DNA of 64,000 nt, taken from contig ATWD01000001.1 of assembly GCA_000421065.1 (NCBI GenBank), forward strand, positions 3,836,001 through 3,900,000, read 5' to 3'. The notes beneath the pieces are model-generated. The model saw nothing but the letters and a program-made list of their open reading frames with translations. It searched no databases and was not told the DNA's origin. Position numbers and translations under genes: made by a program. The stretch is from Acidobacteriaceae bacterium TAA 166 (GTDB lineage: Bacteria > Acidobacteriota > Terriglobia > Terriglobales > Acidobacteriaceae). Each line of letters opens with the position of its first letter. Positions within the stretch are counted from its first letter, which is position 1. Positions 36,867 to 45,739 of the stretch are shown here, piece by piece.

Positions 36867-37769
36867 TCACATGGCTGCCGCCCGTGCTTCGTCGTGGCAG
36901 GAGACCTTGGCGGCGTTCGATTTTGGCGCAGCCTTGGTGGAGACTGGTGTCCGGACGAAGCTGCGCGTCTTGGGCAGGGACTTGAGCAGCGAGGTCAGAC
37001 GCGTGAACGCCTCGTCGTGGGCTACCTTGTTGGCTGGATTGCCGTCGCCGGGATCTTCGCCGGCACGCATGAAGCCGTGGCCGGCGTTTTTATAGGTGAC
37101 CGGCTCGAACTTCTTGCCGGCAGTCTTCATGCCCTCGACCGTCGCCGGAAGCGTGGCTCCGATGCGGGCGTCGTTGCCGGCGTAGAAGCCGTAGACGGGG
37201 GCGTTGACGCTCGCGAAGCTCTCAGGCGGAGGACCGTAAAAGACGAAGGCCGCGGCAAGGTCCTTGCGGTGCGTGGCAAAGGCGAAGGACTTGCCTCCAC
37301 CCCAGCAGAAGCCGACCGAGACCACGGTTCCATTGGAGGCGGGCAGCTTCTTGCCATAGTCCGCCGCGGCGTCGAGATCGGCGGTAACTCCATCGGCGTC
37401 GAGACCGGAGACGCCTTTGACGACAGCGTCGGTTCCGGAGTAGGCATCGGTGCCCCCGCCGTTGGGGCCGTAGCCCGAGAGGAGATCGGGAGCGACGACG
37501 ATGTAACCCGCGCCCGCCAGCTCGTCGGCCATCTCCTTCGCCCAGTCGGAGAGGCCGAAGATCTCATGGATCAGCACGACGACGGGAGCCTTGCCGCTGA
37601 CCTCGGGGTAGACGACGAAGGCCTGCACCGAGCGATTGTCGTGCTTCAGGGTGACGTACTCGCGATGGCGAGGCGAGGCATCGAGCTTTGTCTTGGCCCA
37701 CTGCTGAGCGGACGCGGGCAGGGAGGCGGCGAGCAGAAGGGCGAACAGACAGAAGAGTGTGCGACGCAT
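36867..37769 (-). CDS. Exported dienelactone hydrolase family protein
   Basis: This is a 300-residue alpha/beta hydrolase with a signal peptide (about 1-22). Features of the DLH family are LIHEIFGLSDWAKEMADELA, the Cys nucleophile in VGFCWGGG, the Asp region FYAGNDARIG and the His in GHGFMRAG. It would hydrolyse lactones or esters in the periplasm. The start at 37769 (MRRTLFCLF) is chosen because it begins the signal peptide; a longer frame has no better site. The C-terminal 40 residues are Ala/Lys-rich and not part of the fold. Confidence 0.85.
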   Translation of the reverse strand: MRRTLFCLFALLLAASLPASAQQWAKTKLDASPRHREYVTLKHDNRSVQAFVVYPEVSGKAPVVVLIHEIFGLSDWAKEMADELAGAGYIVVAPDLLSGYGPNGGGTDAYSGTDAVVKGVSGLDADGVTADLDAAADYGKKLPASNGTVVSVGFCWGGGKSFAFATHRKDLAAAFVFYGPPPESFASVNAPVYGFYAGNDARIGATLPATVEGMKTAGKKFEPVTYKNAGHGFMRAGEDPGDGNPANKVAHDEAFTRLTSLLKSLPKTRSFVRTPVSTKAAPKSNAAKVSCHDEARAAAM

Positions 37770-37927
37770 AGAAGGAGTGTATGCCGGAAGATTTCCACTC
37801 GACAATGCGGAAGATGTAAAAGTCTTGCATCGGTGAGTTCGAGTCGTCGATGGCCCGCGGAGGAAAGGTATACGCAGGGTTCGCGCCCGCTTCGTTGTAG
37901 GCTGGTAAACGCGATGGAGGATTTTGT

Positions 37928-39442
37928 ATGACACAGATGGAGATCGCCAAGGGAGCGGAAGAGCAGTATCTGCTGGCGGGAATGTCGAACCGTCACGGCC
38001 TAGTGGCCGGCGCGACGGGAACGGGAAAGACGGTGACGCTGCAGGTGATGGCTGAGGCGTTGAGCTCGATCGGCGTGCCGGTCTTCGCCGCCGATGTGAA
38101 GGGCGATCTGTCGGGCATCAGCCAGCCGGGCAAGAGCTCGCCGAAGTTCGATGACCGGGTGAAGTCGCTGGGGTTGGGCGACTGGAGCTTTTCGGGCGCG
38201 CCGGTGGTCTTCTGGGACGTCTTCGGCAAGGAGGGCCATCCCGTGCGCGCGACCGTCAGCGAGATGGGCCCGCTGCTGATGAGCCGTATCCTTAACCTGA
38301 ACGACACGCAGACCGGTGTGCTGACGCTGGTCTTCAAGATCGCCGATGACAACGGTCTTCTGCTTCTGGACATGAAGGACCTGCAGGCGATGCTGCTGCA
38401 CGTCTCCGAACACGCCAAGGAATACCAGACCACCTACGGCAACATCTCCGCCGCCAGTATTGGAGCGATCCAGCGTGGCCTGGTGTCTCTCGTTCAGCAG
38501 GGAGGCGATCAGTTCTTCGGTGAGCCTGCATTGAATATCGAAGACCTGCTCCAGACCGACTCGAGCGGCAAAGGCGTCGTTAACATTCTTGCCGCCGATA
38601 AGCTGCTTCAGTCGCCGCAGCTCTACGCAACGTTTCTGCTGTGGCTGATGAGCGAGCTCTTCGAGAAGCTGCCCGAGGTAGGCGATCCTGAGACGCCGAA
38701 GCTGGTCTTCTTCTTCGACGAGGCGCATCTCCTCTTCAACGACCTTCCGCCGGTGTTGCAGTCGCGCATCGAGCAGGTGGTCCGGCTGATTCGGTCGAAG
38801 GGTGTGGGCGTCTTCTTCGTCACGCAGAATCCGATCGATGTCCCCGACACGGTGCTCGGACAGCTGGGAAATCGCGTGCAGCATGCTCTGCGGGCGTTTT
38901 CGCCGAAGGACCAGAAAGCGGTCAAGTCAGCGGCCCAGACCTTCCGCGCGAACCCGAAGCTCAATGTGGAAGAGGTGATTACGCAGATGGGTGTGGGCGA
39001 GGCGCTGGTCTCGTTCCTCGACGAGAAGGGAATTCCCGGCGTGGTGGAGCGTGCGATGATTTTGCCGCCGCACAGCCAGATCGGCCCCATCACCGACGAC
39101 CAGCGCGCCGCGATCATCAAGAGCTCGGTCGTCGCCGGCGTGTATGAGACGCCGGTCGACCGCGAATCAGCCTACGAGAAGTTGAAGGGCAAGGTGGAGG
39201 CATCCACGGCCTCGGCTACGCCTGCGGCGGGTGGAGCGGGCGCGGGCACGGTCGAGCAGGGATCGGGGTGGCTCGAAGAGGCGGGATCGGTGTTGACCAA
39301 TGTGCTCGGAAGCGGGGGCTCGAGACGCGGCGACACACCCATGCAGGCGATGGTAAAGAGCGCGGCACGCACGGTGGGAAGCACGGTCGGCCGCCAGATT
39401 GTGCGTGGTGTGCTGGGCTCATTGCTGGGAGGACGCCGTTGA
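37928..39442 (+). CDS. HerA-like ATPase/helicase (DUF853)
   Basis: This is a 504-residue P-loop ATPase of the HerA/DUF853 group. Walker A is GATGTGKT (28-35) and Walker B is [33 protein letters not shown] and the arginine-rich [13 protein letters not shown] follow in family order. A Gly/Ser-rich linker near residue 425-470 precedes a C-terminal Gly-rich end (GSLLGGRR). Members translocate on DNA or act in envelope processes; the role here is unknown. No NurA nuclease gene is adjacent. Confidence 0.88.
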   Translation: MTQMEIAKGAEEQYLLAGMSNRHGLVAGATGTGKTVTLQVMAEALSSIGVPVFAADVKGDLSGISQPGKSSPKFDDRVKSLGLGDWSFSGAPVVFWDVFGKEGHPVRATVSEMGPLLMSRILNLNDTQTGVLTLVFKIADDNGLLLLDMKDLQAMLLHVSEHAKEYQTTYGNISAASIGAIQRGLVSLVQQGGDQFFGEPALNIEDLLQTDSSGKGVVNILAADKLLQSPQLYATFLLWLMSELFEKLPEVGDPETPKLVFFFDEAHLLFNDLPPVLQSRIEQVVRLIRSKGVGVFFVTQNPIDVPDTVLGQLGNRVQHALRAFSPKDQKAVKSAAQTFRANPKLNVEEVITQMGVGEALVSFLDEKGIPGVVERAMILPPHSQIGPITDDQRAAIIKSSVVAGVYETPVDRESAYEKLKGKVEASTASATPAAGGAGAGTVEQGSGWLEEAGSVLTNVLGSGGSRRGDTPMQAMVKSAARTVGSTVGRQIVRGVLGSLLGGRR

Positions 39443-39478
39443 GATGGGGCCGCTAAAGCCTCACCTCGTTCGCGCCGT

Positions 39479-39622
39479 TTAGATGACCTTGAGCAGAAGC
39501 AGCAGAAGGACGATGGTGAGGACGAGGCTCATACCGCCGCCACCGTAGTATCCGAGTCCCGGCCCCATGCGATAGCCGCCAAAGCCGAACAACAGAATCA
39601 GCACGATCAGAAGGACGATCAT
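39479..39622 (-). CDS. 47-residue small membrane protein (DUF3309-like)
   Basis: A short gene encodes MIVLLIVLILLFGFGGYRM, then a Gly/Tyr-rich turn and a second helix ending LLLLLLKVI. GGAGAAGAG lies just before its ATG. The two-helix layout with a Gly-Tyr-rich turn resembles the DUF3309 family of small inner-membrane proteins. It is between the HerA-like gene and the fucosidase gene. The function is unknown. Confidence 0.7.
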   Translation of the reverse strand: MIVLLIVLILLFGFGGYRMGPGLGYYGGGGMSLVLTIVLLLLLLKVI

Positions 39623-39700
39623 CTCTTCTCCACAGGCGAAGTCTCGCCTTTCCTTCTGTGTGATGCGAAATTCAATGAGCGCAATCGACTCTGCGGCGAG

Positions 39701-41098
39701 TTATTTCGCAGCGCTCCCGTCAAAGATCTGAAACTCACGGATACCGGCTGAGCCGACCGTCGAAAGGAGCTTCAGGCGCACCTGTTCTGTCGTGATCGGG
39801 GCGGTCAGGATGTCGATCTTCTTGTGTCCGACAGCGTGGCCATGGATCAGAGGCTTCCAGGTGCCGTTCTGCCAGGCTTCGACGCTGTACTCCTGGATGC
39901 GCTGTCCTTCGTTGAGCCACTCCATGGTGAGGACGCGGTCAAAGGTGACCGGCTTCGGGAAACGAAGCTCCAGCATGGCGTGGCGATCCGGCGCGGACCA
40001 GAAGGTGCCGGGATCGTTGTCGTACGCGGCGCGCGCCGGATCGCTCGCTGTGCTGAGAGCCTTCGGCGTGAGATTTCTGTCGCTGCCGTAGAGACGCTGA
40101 ATGGCTTCACCGAACTCGCGTAGGCGAGCGACATCGGCCTCGGGCAGCCGGCCGGTGTCATCCGGCGCGAGTCCAAGCATCAGCTGCGCGCCGCGGCCGA
40201 CGGTCTTGTTGTAGATCTCGACCAGTTCGTCGACGGTGTGTAGGGAGGCTTCGTCGTTCGGGTGCCAGAACCAGTGCAGCTTGCGCAGCGGAGTATCCGC
40301 CTCGATGGGACGCCAGCGCAGGTAGCCTGCGCGATCGATGACGTTCCAGTTCTCGTACGGTACGGTGCCGTCCTCGGAGCCCACCCAGCGCGCATCGGCG
40401 TTCCTGTAGAGAGCAGTGTCGGCGAAGACGACGGTGTTGGGCTGATAGGTGCGCAGCTCCTGCACGATCTTGTCGAAGTCGTAGGTGCGGCCGGCGGAGC
40501 CGGCTCCGTCCAGCCAGAACTCGGTGAGGGGACCGTAGTGGCTGGAGAGCTCTGTGAGCTGCGAGAGGTAGTACTTGTCGTAGGCGACCGGGTCAGGGTA
40601 GCGGGGGTCATGGCGGTCCCAGGGCGAGAGATAGACGCCGAAGTCAAGCCCGGCGCGGCGGGCGGAGTCGGAGGCGAGACGAACGAGGTCGCCCTTGCCG
40701 CTCATCCACGGGCTGGCCTTCACGGAGTAGTCGGTGTGGGCGCTGGGGAAGAGAGCGAAGCCGTCGTGGTGCTTGGCGACGAGGACGGCGTACCGCGCGC
40801 CGCCTGCCTTGGCCGCCTGCATCCACTGGTCGGTGTCGACGTGAGCCGGGTTGAAGACCGAGGCAGGGGCGGTGCCGTCGCCCCACTCGCGGTTCAGGAA
40901 GGTGTTGGTGGAGAAGTGGAAGATGGCTCCGATTTCGAGGTCCTGCCAGGAGAGCTGCGCGGGGCTGGGCTTGACGTCGGGGAAGCTCTGGGCGCGGGCC
41001 GGGATCAGCGCGGCGAGGGCGAGAAAGATGCTGCAGAGCTGCAGGGCGCGGGTCCGGCGGGACGAGGGAGCTGCAGTTTCTGGGTTTTGAGACGGCAT
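39701..41098 (-). CDS. Exported alpha-L-fucosidase, GH29
   Basis: This is a 465-residue glycoside hydrolase with a signal peptide (cleavage near ARAQ, residue 37). The GH29 barrel includes AKHHDGFALFPS, SPWDRHDPRYPDPVAYD and the nucleophile Asp in TEFWLDGAG. A C-terminal beta-sandwich (about 350-465) resembles discoidin-type carbohydrate-binding domains. It would release fucose from plant or microbial glycans in the periplasm or outside. It stands alone, with a terminator-like hairpin upstream that isolates it from the globin gene. Confidence 0.93.
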   Translation of the reverse strand: MPSQNPETAAPSSRRTRALQLCSIFLALAALIPARAQSFPDVKPSPAQLSWQDLEIGAIFHFSTNTFLNREWGDGTAPASVFNPAHVDTDQWMQAAKAGGARYAVLVAKHHDGFALFPSAHTDYSVKASPWMSGKGDLVRLASDSARRAGLDFGVYLSPWDRHDPRYPDPVAYDKYYLSQLTELSSHYGPLTEFWLDGAGSAGRTYDFDKIVQELRTYQPNTVVFADTALYRNADARWVGSEDGTVPYENWNVIDRAGYLRWRPIEADTPLRKLHWFWHPNDEASLHTVDELVEIYNKTVGRGAQLMLGLAPDDTGRLPEADVARLREFGEAIQRLYGSDRNLTPKALSTASDPARAAYDNDPGTFWSAPDRHAMLELRFPKPVTFDRVLTMEWLNEGQRIQEYSVEAWQNGTWKPLIHGHAVGHKKIDILTAPITTEQVRLKLLSTVGSAGIREFQIFDGSAAK

Positions 41099-41187
41099 GA
41101 ATCGATGGTATCCCCTCCCGTACTTTTTTGTGCAAAGTATTCGATTCAGATACTTTAGGCCAGGACCTCCGGGGCTACGGAAAAGGA

Positions 41188-41225
41188 GAAGGCCCGGCAG
41201 TTTGGCCGGGCCTTCGTTGTTTTTC
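41188..41225. terminator. Terminator hairpin between globin and fucosidase genes
   Basis: GAAGGCCCGGC and GGCCGGGCCTTC form a long perfect stem. T-runs occur on both sides (GTTGTTTTT on plus, CTCCTTTT on minus). Because the globin gene ends at 41344 on the minus strand, it most likely ends that transcript and shields the fucosidase gene. Confidence 0.8.
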
Positions 41226-41343
41226 TCTGGATTCAGTTTATCAGCGGTGTCAAGGGGGAAAGGCCGGGGCCGATGCGTCCGGGAAGCGGGCGATGGCCGT
41301 CCCGGGCATGAGTCCGGCGATGAGCCGGGCCAATTTTGCCTGG

Positions 41344-41718
41344 CTAAAGAGGCTTGGACCGGGCCTGCTGGTGGGCGATTCCATCCTGTAGGTTGTGGGC
41401 GATGCGGTGGGATCTGGCGATGACCAGGGTCGCATGATCCGGGGAGAGGACTTCGTGGGCGGTCTCGGAGAAGAGGGCGAGCCAGCGGGCGAAGTGCTCG
41501 GGGTCGAGCGGAAGCTGGAGGTGGGTCATCATGGGGTCGCCTTTGTAGCGTCCGGTGGTGAGCAGGACGGTCGACCAGAAGTCCTTGAGAGTGGCGAGAT
41601 GGTGGGGCCAGTCGCCGACGATGGCGTTGAAGAGGGGGCCGATCTCGGGGTCGAGCTGGACCCGGACGTAGAAGGCGTCGACCAGGGTGCTGATCTCGGC
41701 TTCGGTGATGGTGGCCAT
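41344..41718 (-). CDS. Group III truncated hemoglobin
   Basis: This is a 124-residue globin of the truncated group III type: LVDAFYVRVQLDPEIGPLF, then DWPHHLATLKDFWSTVLL with a Phe-Trp pair and proximal His in the segment DPEHFARWLALF. It binds heme and small ligands such as oxygen or nitric oxide. The C-terminus ends after SHRIAHNLQDGIA as usual. It is divergent from the M20 gene, with a long repeat copy in between. Confidence 0.9.
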   Translation of the reverse strand: MATITEAEISTLVDAFYVRVQLDPEIGPLFNAIVGDWPHHLATLKDFWSTVLLTTGRYKGDPMMTHLQLPLDPEHFARWLALFSETAHEVLSPDHATLVIARSHRIAHNLQDGIAHQQARSKPL

Positions 41719-41865
41719 GGGTACAGTTTAGTGGACTGGATTCGATCTGCTCCCACAGTCGCTTCGGAAGCTGGCGGCTTAGCGAAACTTTTTAACCTCG
41801 AGTTGAGCGGGGCTGTATCTGCGTTGGGATGATACGCATTAGGCTGTATCGACAGATTCAAATCT

Positions 41866-42116
41866 GCGATTTTTGGGAGGATAGACGATGGCCTGCCGGC
41901 CGGGCCCATTGCGCTCGGCCACCCCACAAACGAAGACCTGTTTGTGGGGACCCTGGTACGGGCGGTCAATTCGTGACGCGTAGATCCCCTTCGTGTCGCG
42001 GCTCTCGTTGGTCGCTTGAAACATTCTTGCGCCGACCAACGGGAGGCCCACGGCGAAGTCGGTATACGCGTCACGAAGTGACCGCTCCACGCGCAGTGAG
42101 CCGGCGCGGCAGCGTC
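41866..42116. repeat. Palindromic intergenic repeat, longest copy with nested hairpin
   Basis: It runs from GCGATTTTTGGGAGG and GATGGCCTGCCGGCC to GGCGCGGCAGCG. Inner arms are TCGTTGGTCGCTTG facing CGCCGACCAACGGGAGG, and TTCGTGACGCGTAGAT facing GTATACGCGTCACGAAG. The nested hairpin CCCCACAAAC (41922-41931) and GTTTGTGGGG (41940-41949) is a perfect 10-bp stem. It lies between divergent genes, so the globin and M20 promoters must lie outside it: at about 41719-41865, and in the roughly 130 bases before 42248. Confidence 0.87.
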
Positions 42117-42247
42117 TGTCTTTGCGGATGACGAGCTCTACGGTGTCGAGGCCCCACATCCTGCTCCATCTGGGCCGTCGCGTAAGCCGATGCGGGAGGT
42201 GGTTGCTTATACTCAGCAGGGGAACGATAAGCAAGGGAGCCGTGGAG

Positions 42248-43642
42248 ATGAGCAGCAAGGCCATAGAGTTTGCACAACACCAGCAGGAGCGCTTCGTCGA
42301 GGAACTGAAGTCTCTTCTTCGCATCCCCTCCATCTCCACGCTGCCGGAGCATGTGGGCGACGTACGCCGCGCCGCCGGGTTCATCGCGGAAGAGCTTCGC
42401 CGCATCGGCATGGAGAACGTTCGCCTGATCGAGACCGCGAGTGCATCGCATCCCAACGGACATCCCCTGGTCTATGCGGACTGGCTGCGGGCCGGGGCGG
42501 ACAGGCCTACTGTCCTCTGCTATGGCCACTACGACGTTCAGCCCGCCGAGCCTCTCGACGAGTGGATCTCGCCGCCCTTCGAGCCGACCGAGCGCAACGG
42601 CAATCTCTACGCTCGGGGGGCGGTCGATGACAAGGGACAGATGTGGATGCACGTCAAGGCGCTGGAGTCGTTGTTTGCCGCGAACGAGGGCAGGCTTCCG
42701 GTCAATGTCCGCGTCATCGTCGAAGGCGAAGAGGAGGTCGGAGGGGAAGGGATCGCCGCATTCGTACGCGAACACGGGGACCAGCTGCGCGCCGACGTTG
42801 CGCTTGTGAGCGATACCGAGATGTTCGCTCCTGACCTGCCTACGCTGTGCGTGGGGCTGCGGGGCATGATCTATACCGAGCTCGAGGTCAGGGGAGGCCG
42901 TACCGATCTGCACTCCGGCATGTACGGCGGCACCGCTCCCAATCCCTTCGTGGCTCTTGCCCAGATCGTCACGAAGCTGAAGGATGAGGAAGGGCGCATT
43001 TTGATCCCGGGCTTCTACGACTGCGTCGCCAGACCCACGGAGGAGGAGCTGAAGGCATGGAAGGCTCTCCCGTTCGACGAGGAGCACTATCGCAAGACTG
43101 AGGTCGGCTCGAGCGAGCTTACCGGCGAGCCGGGCTACAGCGTTCTCGAACGAACCTGGGCACGGCCCACGCTCGATGTCCATGGGATGCCGGGTGGATT
43201 CATCGGCGCGGGAGCCAAGACGGTGATCCCGGCGCGCGCTCTGGCGAAGATCAGCATGCGGCTGGTTCCCGATCAGACTCCGACGGAGGCCTTCGCGCAG
43301 TACAAGGCGTACGTGGAATCCATCGCGCCCCGCGGCGTTGAGATCGAGGTGCGGCTCATTCACTCCGGCGATCCTATCGTGGTCTCGACCGACAATCCTT
43401 ACGTGCGGGCCGCGACCACGGCGATGCGCGAGGTCTTCGGGGTCGAGACGGTCTTCGTGCGTGGAGGAGGATCGATCCCCATCGTCGGCGACTTCGTGCG
43501 CGAGCTCGGGATGCCTACGCTGATGATGGGATTTGGGCTGCCGGACGATAATCTGCACGCTCCCAACGAGAAGTTTCACCTTGCCAACTTTCATCGCGGA
43601 ATCGAGTCTATCCTTCGCTTCTTTTCGCTGGTCGCAGCCTGA
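42248..43642 (+). CDS. M20 family dipeptidase
   Basis: This is a 464-residue zinc metallopeptidase of the M20/CNDP dipeptidase group. The metal site residues lie in YGHYDVQP, ARGAVDDKGQ, EGEEEVGG and near DTEM, with a final His in NEKFHLANF. A lid/dimerisation domain (about 200-370) is present. It hydrolyses dipeptides or acyl-amino acids in the cytoplasm. The ATG at 42248 follows GGGAG; longer frames run into the repeat. Its stop overlaps the mobA start (TGATG). Confidence 0.93.
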   Translation: MSSKAIEFAQHQQERFVEELKSLLRIPSISTLPEHVGDVRRAAGFIAEELRRIGMENVRLIETASASHPNGHPLVYADWLRAGADRPTVLCYGHYDVQPAEPLDEWISPPFEPTERNGNLYARGAVDDKGQMWMHVKALESLFAANEGRLPVNVRVIVEGEEEVGGEGIAAFVREHGDQLRADVALVSDTEMFAPDLPTLCVGLRGMIYTELEVRGGRTDLHSGMYGGTAPNPFVALAQIVTKLKDEEGRILIPGFYDCVARPTEEELKAWKALPFDEEHYRKTEVGSSELTGEPGYSVLERTWARPTLDVHGMPGGFIGAGAKTVIPARALAKISMRLVPDQTPTEAFAQYKAYVESIAPRGVEIEVRLIHSGDPIVVSTDNPYVRAATTAMREVFGVETVFVRGGGSIPIVGDFVRELGMPTLMMGFGLPDDNLHAPNEKFHLANFHRGIESILRFFSLVAA

Positions 43643-44337
43643 TGCAAGGGGATTCCATCGCGGCGTATGTGCTGGCCGGCGGCCGCAGCTCGCGCATGGG
43701 CCGGGACAAGGCGTTGGTGCCGATCGGAGGCAGGCCGATGGTCGAGCATATGGTGGGGAAGCTGCGTCAGATCTCCGAGGATGTTTCGATCCTCTCCGGC
43801 TCGCAGGAACTGGCCCGCTTCGCTCCCGTGGTGCCCGATCTGCGCGAAAGCTGCGGGCCGCTGGGAGGCCTGGAGGCGGCGCTTGCGCACGCGCGCCGTT
43901 CGTGGTCCATGGTGCTCCCCGTCGACATGCCTTTTCTTCCGGTGGCTTTGCTGCGAGGGTGGATGCTGGAGACGCTTCGATCGCCTGAGGCTCGGCTGGC
44001 GCTGTTTGTCGTCGATGGAGTTCCGCAGCCCACGATATGCCTGCTGCATTGCGAGGTGGCTCCCTTCCTCACGGCGGCGGCGGAGGCGGGCCGGTTCAAG
44101 CTGTATCCGGTGCTGGAAGAGGCAGCGCGCTCGCTTGCGCATGGCCGCAACGTTGCGGCCGAGGAGGTCCTGCTTCGCACGGTATGGAGCGAGGCCAGGG
44201 CGAACGATCTGATTCTGCGACAGGGACGGGAGCTGACCGAGGGGCAGCGAGCCGCATCGCATCTCTGGTTTGCAAACCTCAATACGCCGGAGGATTTTAA
44301 TCAGGCCCGGCTTCATCTGGATGCACTGGACTCCTGA
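43642..44337 (+). CDS. mobA: Molybdenum cofactor guanylyltransferase
   Basis: This is a 231-residue nucleotidyltransferase. The GTP-binding signature LAGGRSSRMGRDKALV is at about 11-26, and CGPLGGLEAAL and LPVDMPFLP follow as in MobA. It joins GMP to molybdopterin to make the dinucleotide cofactor. It is translationally coupled to the M20 gene. The C-terminal part (WFANLNTPEDF) matches MobA closely. Confidence 0.92.
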   Translation: MQGDSIAAYVLAGGRSSRMGRDKALVPIGGRPMVEHMVGKLRQISEDVSILSGSQELARFAPVVPDLRESCGPLGGLEAALAHARRSWSMVLPVDMPFLPVALLRGWMLETLRSPEARLALFVVDGVPQPTICLLHCEVAPFLTAAAEAGRFKLYPVLEEAARSLAHGRNVAAEEVLLRTVWSEARANDLILRQGRELTEGQRAASHLWFANLNTPEDFNQARLHLDALDS

Positions 44338-44392
44338 GCGGGTCGCTGTAAATTCAGTATCCGGATGCAACAATAGGAATGAGGACTTTCGT

Positions 44393-45409
44393 ATGGCCGG
44401 CGAACCCCCGGAGACAACACAACCCGATCCCGATCCTCAGGGCCCGTTCGACGGACACGCCGTTGTCCAGAAGGGGGATACGGAGGGTTCGGCGCACGTG
44501 TCGGACGATCAGCTTGAGTCGCGGCCCGAGGCATCCGTTCCCCTGATTGCCGAGATCTCCCCCGACGTGGCTCCCGCGGTCGAGGAGTTCATGGAGCAGG
44601 CGGCGCAGCAGAATGAGGCGGCTGGTGAAGCTGTTCCGGAGAGCGGCAGCCGCGGTCCCAGTCCCTATATCTCTTTCGAGCATGTATCGAAGTCTTTCAA
44701 TGGCTTTGTCGTTCTTCGGGACGTCAGCTTCTCGGTCATGCCTGGGGAGACGCTCTGCATCCTGGGCCGAAGCGGCGTTGGGAAATCCGTCTCGCTGCAG
44801 ATGCTGATGGGCTTCCTGAAGCCGGACAGCGGCACGATCTACGTCGCGGGCGATGACATTATCGGTTACGACGAGCGGCAGATGCAGATCGTTCGGCGCA
44901 AGGTCACGATGGTGTTTCAGAATGGAGCTCTCTTTGACTCCATCAGCGTGGGAGAGAACGTCGCCTTTCCTCTACGCGAACGCGGCGAACTGACAGAGGA
45001 ACAAATTCTGCAGGTGGTGAAGGGGCTGCTCGAGATGGTCGGCGTGGCGGGCATGGAGGATCTTCTCCCCTCCGATCTTTCGACCGGAATGAAGCGTTCG
45101 GTGGCCATCGCCCGCGCGCTTGCCGCGCAGCCCGAGGCGATTCTCTACGACGAGCCCACCACGATGGTCGATCCATTGATGGCGCATCTGCTCGGCGATC
45201 TGATCGAGAGGCTCAAACAGCAGTTGCACCTCACCAGCATCGTGGTGACGCATGATATGCGGTTCGCAAAAAAGCTGGCGGACCGGGTGGTCTTTCTTCA
45301 TGCGGGGGAGGCGCACTTCTTCGGGACCATGGAGGAGATGGAAAAAAGCGATGATCCCATCCTGCGTGAGTTTCTTCTGTTGGATGAGCTTGTCATGCCA
45401 AATTCATAA
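44393..45409 (+). CDS. ABC transporter ATPase, MlaF-like, with acidic N-terminal extension
   Basis: This is a 338-residue ATPase. An extension of about 95 residues rich in Pro, Asp and Glu precedes the ABC domain. Walker A is GRSGVGKS (125-132), the signature is LSTGMKRSVAIARAL (Thr in place of the usual second residue) and Walker B is AILYDEPTTMVDP. It resembles ATPases of lipid-uptake (Mla/MCE) systems, but no permease or MCE gene is adjacent. The ATG at 44393 follows GAGG. It comes 56 bases after mobA. Confidence 0.85.
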   Translation: MAGEPPETTQPDPDPQGPFDGHAVVQKGDTEGSAHVSDDQLESRPEASVPLIAEISPDVAPAVEEFMEQAAQQNEAAGEAVPESGSRGPSPYISFEHVSKSFNGFVVLRDVSFSVMPGETLCILGRSGVGKSVSLQMLMGFLKPDSGTIYVAGDDIIGYDERQMQIVRRKVTMVFQNGALFDSISVGENVAFPLRERGELTEEQILQVVKGLLEMVGVAGMEDLLPSDLSTGMKRSVAIARALAAQPEAILYDEPTTMVDPLMAHLLGDLIERLKQQLHLTSIVVTHDMRFAKKLADRVVFLHAGEAHFFGTMEEMEKSDDPILREFLLLDELVMPNS

Positions 45410-45739
45410 AAGAATCAGGCACACCATCTTCAAGGGTGCCAGCAAGCACGGAATTTGCCTATTCCACTTTTGTAGGATCGCGAGAATGGGGGCTTTTCCA
45501 CTAAAACAAGGTAGGGCTTCAGTTGCGTGGGTCTGTTCTCCCCGAGTATCCTTAGAGCATGTGGTATAGCGACGACTCTGCCTAATTGAGGGCAGGCGGC
45601 TTTTTCCAGAGCAACTTTAAAAGTCAAACGGAATCTAACTGAACTAACTGCACCTGTTTGTGTTGGTGGACGTGTTTCATCCTCGTCCCGACCAACCTTC
45701 CAAACCAGGCAACTCCGGTTGCGGGGGCGTGATTTTTTT
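45410..45739. other. Gene-free stretch upstream of the sugar-phosphate transferase
   Basis: No credible gene was found. A weak hairpin CTGCC-N8-GGCAG (45578-45595) followed by GCGGC and TTTTT (45601-45605) may end the ABC-ATPase transcript. The remaining AT-richer DNA (about 45606-45739) probably carries the promoter of the next gene, though no consensus boxes are convincing. Confidence 0.5.

Noticed and set aside
36838..36880. Possible repeat remnant (CCTGCCGGTC)
   Set aside because: Only one short end-like match and no partner end; could be chance in GC-rich DNA.
42071..43594. Open frame of 507 codons on the minus strand
   Set aside because: It is antisense to the clearly real M20 peptidase and has no recognisable motif.
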